This document shows, piece after piece, positions 5,983 through 7,821 of a DNA stretch of 7,821 nt (positions are counted from its first letter, which is position 1; the number at the start of each line of letters is the position of its first letter). The notes under the pieces were generated by a model, which saw only the letters and a list, made by a program, of their open reading frames with translations, searched no databases and was not told where the DNA came from. Origin of the DNA: Parvularculaceae bacterium UBA4496 (GTDB taxonomy: Bacteria; Pseudomonadota; Alphaproteobacteria; Caulobacterales; Parvularculaceae). A program made the position numbers and the translations under genes. The DNA lies in NCBI GenBank assembly GCA_002388885.1, contig DGNI01000019.1, positions 1-7,821 on the forward strand, read 5' to 3'.

Positions 5983-6566
5983 AAATTGATGTGCCCGATC
6001 ATGAAGCGAAGTGGGCCAAAAAGGTGAAATGGAATCCAATCGAAGCCGCAATTTTATGCATGGGCTTTGACCCCGATGATATCGGACACCCAATCCCCAA
6101 GGTAGTGCGTTGCAGAATACACGATCGCTATGGGGAACGTAGCGGGTGGCGATTCCAATCTGTCTTAAGGAGAGCCGGAATTAGGGAAATGGGTATTCAA
6201 CTTCCTGATGAAGAATTGATCCGAATAAATTCAAAATCTCCTGTCGATTGGCTGGCATGGGTTCAATCAGAAAACTTTGATCGACCGAACTCGCTCAGGA
6301 TTCTGGTAGACAAATATCACAAGCAAGCATGGTCAGCCGAAGACGAAGAACCAATCTCTTCCCGCGAACGGAGCACTGTGATGAAACTGATCACCGCAGC
6401 GGCGATCCGGAAGTATGGCTACGATCTCAAGGCAAAAAAGAACGGTGCGGCGGTCAATGCAATCATCTCCGACATCAAAGATATTTTCGGCCACGCGCCG
6501 CACCAGAGAACTGTCAGGGACTGGCTAAAAAAAGCCTGCGCGGAGAGCGAGTTAGAAGTGCGCTGA
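5979..6566 (+). CDS. Conserved-looking element protein of unknown function (195 aa)
   Basis: This protein was not recognised as any characterised family. It is soluble and basic-acidic mixed, with no signal peptide or membrane segment. Residues 18-37 (WNPIEAAILCMGFDPDD) recall an N-terminal motif of uncharacterised proteins encoded next to integrases on islands and prophages, where an aromatic residue and EAA-LxxGxDP recur. Residues 128-187 form a second block: SSRERSTVMKLI, YGYDLKAKKNGAAVNAIISDI, and RTVRDWLKKA. This block looks helical and DNA-binding-like, similar to the ends of other phage-related hypotheticals. The 4-base overlap with the integrase and the strong ribosome binding site tie its synthesis to the recombinase. 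A role as recombination partner, copy-number or replication accessory is a guess. The three short frames overlapping it on both strands lack any protein-like character. Confidence 0.85.
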   Translation: MKIDVPDHEAKWAKKVKWNPIEAAILCMGFDPDDIGHPIPKVVRCRIHDRYGERSGWRFQSVLRRAGIREMGIQLPDEELIRINSKSPVDWLAWVQSENFDRPNSLRILVDKYHKQAWSAEDEEPISSRERSTVMKLITAAAIRKYGYDLKAKKNGAAVNAIISDIKDIFGHAPHQRTVRDWLKKACAESELEVR

Positions 6567-6589
6567 ACCGAAAGGAAAGTTAGCGGGCA

Positions 6590-6605
6590 AACGGAAGCTT
6601 CCGTT
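6590..6605. promoter_or_regulatory. 16-bp perfect palindrome, candidate operator before alpA-like gene
   Basis: AACGGAAGCTTCCGTT is fully self-complementary. It lies in the 103-base gap between the 195-aa gene and the AlpA-like gene, 65 bases before the latter's start, followed by AAAAATAAAA. Neither strand shows a T run after it, so an operator for a dimeric regulator is likelier than a terminator. A second, weaker inverted pair follows: CCATCAT at 6624-6630 with ATGATGG at 6654-6660. It covers the first bases of the GGAGG ribosome binding site and could hide it in the mRNA. Confidence 0.5.
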
Positions 6606-6669
6606 AAAAATAAAATTCAGCAGCCATCATCAACTGGATGATTCGTATCCCGTATGATGGAGGCCAATA

Positions 6670-6876
6670 ATGTCCACTCAGACAACTTCAATTCGGGGGT
6701 TCCTGAGACTCCCGGACGTTTTGAAGCTGATACCGGTAAGTCGCGCCACCTGGTATGCAGGCATAAAAGATGGCCGCTTTCCCGCGCCCATAAAGATCTC
6801 TCCAAATATCGCCGCATGGAAAGCTTCAGATATTCATCAACTAATCGAGGTTCTATCCAGTGCCGGCCAGGAGTAG
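6670..6876 (+). CDS. AlpA-family transcriptional regulator / excisionase-like protein
   Basis: A 68-residue protein with the standard AlpA/MerR-type helix-turn-helix. FLRLPDVLKLIPVSRATWYAGI at residues 11-32 is the recognition unit. GRFPAPIKISPNIAAWKASDI follows at 35-55, with the conserved F-P-P wing, Trp50 and the closing DI. In phage P4 and P2-like relatives such proteins turn on the integrase gene and so promote excision, and some act directly as excisionase. An excellent ribosome binding site, GGAGG, stands 6 bases before the ATG. The preceding palindrome may be its own or a repressor's operator. The reading frame ends inside the next gene: a 17-base overlap with the GTG start at 6860 suggests coupled translation. 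Confidence 0.9.
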   Translation: MSTQTTSIRGFLRLPDVLKLIPVSRATWYAGIKDGRFPAPIKISPNIAAWKASDIHQLIEVLSSAGQE

Positions 6877-7579
6877 GCCGGATGGCGTTTCTATTACGCC
6901 ATTTTCCATAGTGCGAAAGTCTGAACTGGATACGCTTGTGAAACTGCCGCCTCCGGCCGCTTTGTATTGGATTGCCGTGCGGTTTGGCCGCACTGACGCG
7001 GACGCCTTCAGCTTCGGATGTAGAAAGTTTGAGCGGTTTGGACTCAACAAGAGTTCAGGTTGCCGCTTTCTGAGCCTATTCGTAGAGCACGGGCTGCTCA
7101 AATTGGAATACAAATCCGGCTATCTGAACAAGCGCCGGCAAAGCATATATCGATTTTGTCACACGAAGGACTCCGAAGAAAAGCAGTCCCACAAACGGGA
7201 CAAGCGCAGACACAATAGACCCGTGATGAGGACTGTCAGCACTCGGCCAGTACCGCAAACGGGACAGAAATACGACGAACAGTCCCAGCGCCGAGACAAT
7301 ACTAAGGATACTTCCTCGACTTCGTCGAGGAAGTCGAAGGAAGAGGAAGTATCCTTGACATCTTCTGAAGAAGAAAAGCAGCGGTCATTGAGCGAACAAA
7401 AGGCGCGCGCACGCTGCATCGGGAAGCTCGCGAACGCTCTCCAAATGGAGGATTATACGCTTATGAGAAAAGCTGGGGGCCCTTCTGAGGCGGGTAAATT
7501 GGCTGATTGCTTCGAAAAGGGTGAATTGGCGCTCAACGAAATTCGAAAGAAGATCAACGAATTTGGTAGCAATAATTAG
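6860..7579 (+). CDS. Winged-helix protein with charged linker, possible replication initiator of the element
   Basis: A 239-residue protein. Residues 26-98 look like a winged helix: KLPPPAALYWIAVRFGRT, then FERFGLNKSSGCRFLSLF as the turn and recognition helix, VEHGLLKLEY, and a wing ending in SIYRF. Residues 100-185 are a low-complexity, highly charged linker rich in Lys, Arg, Glu and Ser. Residues 186-235 form a short helical C-terminal domain. This three-part design is that of phage initiators such as lambda O, where the first domain binds origin repeats and the last contacts the helicase machinery. No Walker, relaxase or Rep catalytic motif is visible, so a plain transcription factor remains possible. 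The GTG at 6860 has GAGG 9 bases upstream and overlaps the AlpA-like gene; an in-frame GTG at 6911 is the alternative. The linker DNA carries unusual repeats. Confidence 0.7.
   Translation: MPARSRPDGVSITPFSIVRKSELDTLVKLPPPAALYWIAVRFGRTDADAFSFGCRKFERFGLNKSSGCRFLSLFVEHGLLKLEYKSGYLNKRRQSIYRFCHTKDSEEKQSHKRDKRRHNRPVMRTVSTRPVPQTGQKYDEQSQRRDNTKDTSSTSSRKSKEEEVSLTSSEEEKQRSLSEQKARARCIGKLANALQMEDYTLMRKAGGPSEAGKLADCFEKGELALNEIRKKINEFGSNN
7186..7286. repeat. GTCCC/GGGAC box cluster inside the distal gene
   Basis: GTCCC occurs at 7186-7190 and 7282-7286, and GGGAC at 7197-7201 and 7261-7265. The first two form a small hairpin with a 6-base loop. CAAACGGGACA is an exact 11-base direct repeat at 7192-7202 and 7256-7266. 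CAGTCCCA is an 8-base repeat at 7184-7191 and 7280-7287. GTCCCACA at 7186-7193 is the exact inverse of the TGTGGGAC words before the integrase. Such a cluster could be binding sites for the element's own proteins. Confidence 0.5.
7304..7356. repeat. Nested inverted repeats in the linker of the distal gene
   Basis: AAGGATACTTCCTC at 7304-7317 is the exact reverse complement of GAGGAAGTATCCTT at 7343-7356 (14 bases). Inside, ACTTCCTCGAC at 7310-7320 is the exact reverse complement of GTCGAGGAAGT at 7324-7334 (11 bases, 3-base loop). The two pairings share bases and exclude each other. They encode the Ser/Lys/Glu linker at about residues 149-166. The length and exactness exceed what codon bias alone would suggest. 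Confidence 0.7.
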
Positions 7580-7660
7580 AATTCATTTGGCGGACGTTGT
7601 CAGCGACCTTCAAACGCGCTGATGAAATATGGCTCGGGAATGCACGCCATGCTGATACAA

Positions 7661-7821
7661 TCAATCGAAGTTGAAAAACGCGGCATAGATGCGCTCGACA
7701 TAGCCCGGTTTTTGCACGCGGCGCGCCTCGGCCCATTGTCTCGCCGTTCGTTTATCGGGCAGGGGGCCTTTCAGCGCAATATCGCCGGCGGTCGTCGTCG
7801 CGATCACCGACCAGCCGCCGC
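7661..7821 (-). CDS. C-terminal end of an unidentified gene running in from the right edge
   Basis: Read on the minus strand, the frame is open from the window edge to a TGA at 7663-7661 and gives 52 residues. It begins GGWSVIATTTAGDIALKGPL and continues with RQWAEARRVQKPGYVERIYAAFF. The regular amphipathic composition, GC-rich third positions and absence of interrupting stops support real coding, and its base use is like the left-hand chromosomal genes. I do not recognise the family. It converges with the element's last gene, leaving 81 bases (7580-7660) in which no terminator or other signal is evident. It is probably the resident chromosomal gene flanking the element on the right, though it could belong to the accessory region. 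Confidence 0.55.
   Translation of the reverse strand, partial: GGWSVIATTTAGDIALKGPLPDKRTARQWAEARRVQKPGYVERIYAAFFNFD

Larger units (their letters stand above)
4740..7579 (+). mobile_element. Compact integrative element (P4-type integrase, 195-aa protein, AlpA, winged-helix protein)
   Basis: Four same-strand, tightly spaced or overlapping genes start with an intact tyrosine integrase and include an AlpA-family regulator, a combination typical of P4-like islands and satellites. Their composition and codon use differ from the flanking chromosomal genes. The stated limits are only those of the gene block. No direct repeat longer than about 8 bases was seen between 4529-4812 and 7560-7821, nor between the tRNA 3' end and the right side, so attL and attR are unknown. 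The block carries no recognisable cargo, capsid, transfer or defence gene. It may be a minimal satellite or what is left of a larger island. Confidence 0.6.

Noticed and set aside
7184..7286. CRISPR-like array
   Set aside because: The repeats are 8-11 bases, few, irregularly spaced and inside a coding frame; there are no regular spacers and no cas genes.

Overview
The window looks like a chromosomal piece of a moderately GC-rich alphaproteobacterium. The codon choice, the elongator-type tRNA-Met(CAT) with an encoded CCA, and its CTTGCG-N17-CTATAG type promoter all fit that group; a marine lineage such as the Parvularculales/Hyphomonadaceae is only a guess. GC-rich host-type DNA covers about 1-3580 and again the last 160 bases. 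Between them lies visibly more AT-rich, patchwork DNA of accessory character.

Region 1 (1-3301) is ordinary chromosome. It holds the C-terminal 321 residues of a LhgO/L2HGDH-like FAD-dependent oxidoreductase (+). Its stop codon abuts the stop of a convergent gene for a beta-lactamase-fold serine hydrolase with a lipoprotein signal (-). Upstream of the hydrolase, on the same strand, is an AraC-family regulator with an N-terminal cupin-like domain. Region 2 (3434-3648) is a self-contained tRNA-Met unit: promoter, strong 5' leader hairpin, tRNA, and a likely terminator.

Region 3 (3629-4812) is a scrap yard next to the tRNA. It contains a small single-pass membrane protein gene that seems to use a TTG start, the C-terminal remnant of a tyrosine recombinase (pseudogene), and an intact small GIY-YIG protein gene. 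A palindrome-rich non-coding stretch leads into the next integrase. A tRNA followed by an integrase remnant suggests an older, decayed integration event.

Region 4 (about 4.75-7.6 kb) is a compact integrative element with all genes on the + strand. It encodes a P4-type tyrosine integrase with a complete catalytic set, a translationally coupled 195-residue protein of unknown function, an AlpA-like DNA-binding regulator, and a 239-residue protein with an N-terminal winged helix and a long charged linker. The linker DNA of this last gene carries nested inverted repeats and GTCCC/GGGAC boxes, a layout that recalls phage-lambda O, where the replication origin lies inside the initiator gene. An 8-base word (TGTGGGAC) occurs twice just before the integrase and once, inverted, in the distal gene; these could be integrase arm sites. 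No attL/attR repeat was found by eye, so the element's ends are unresolved.

Region 5 (7661-7821) is the C-terminal end of a further gene on the minus strand, of unknown function and with host-like composition.
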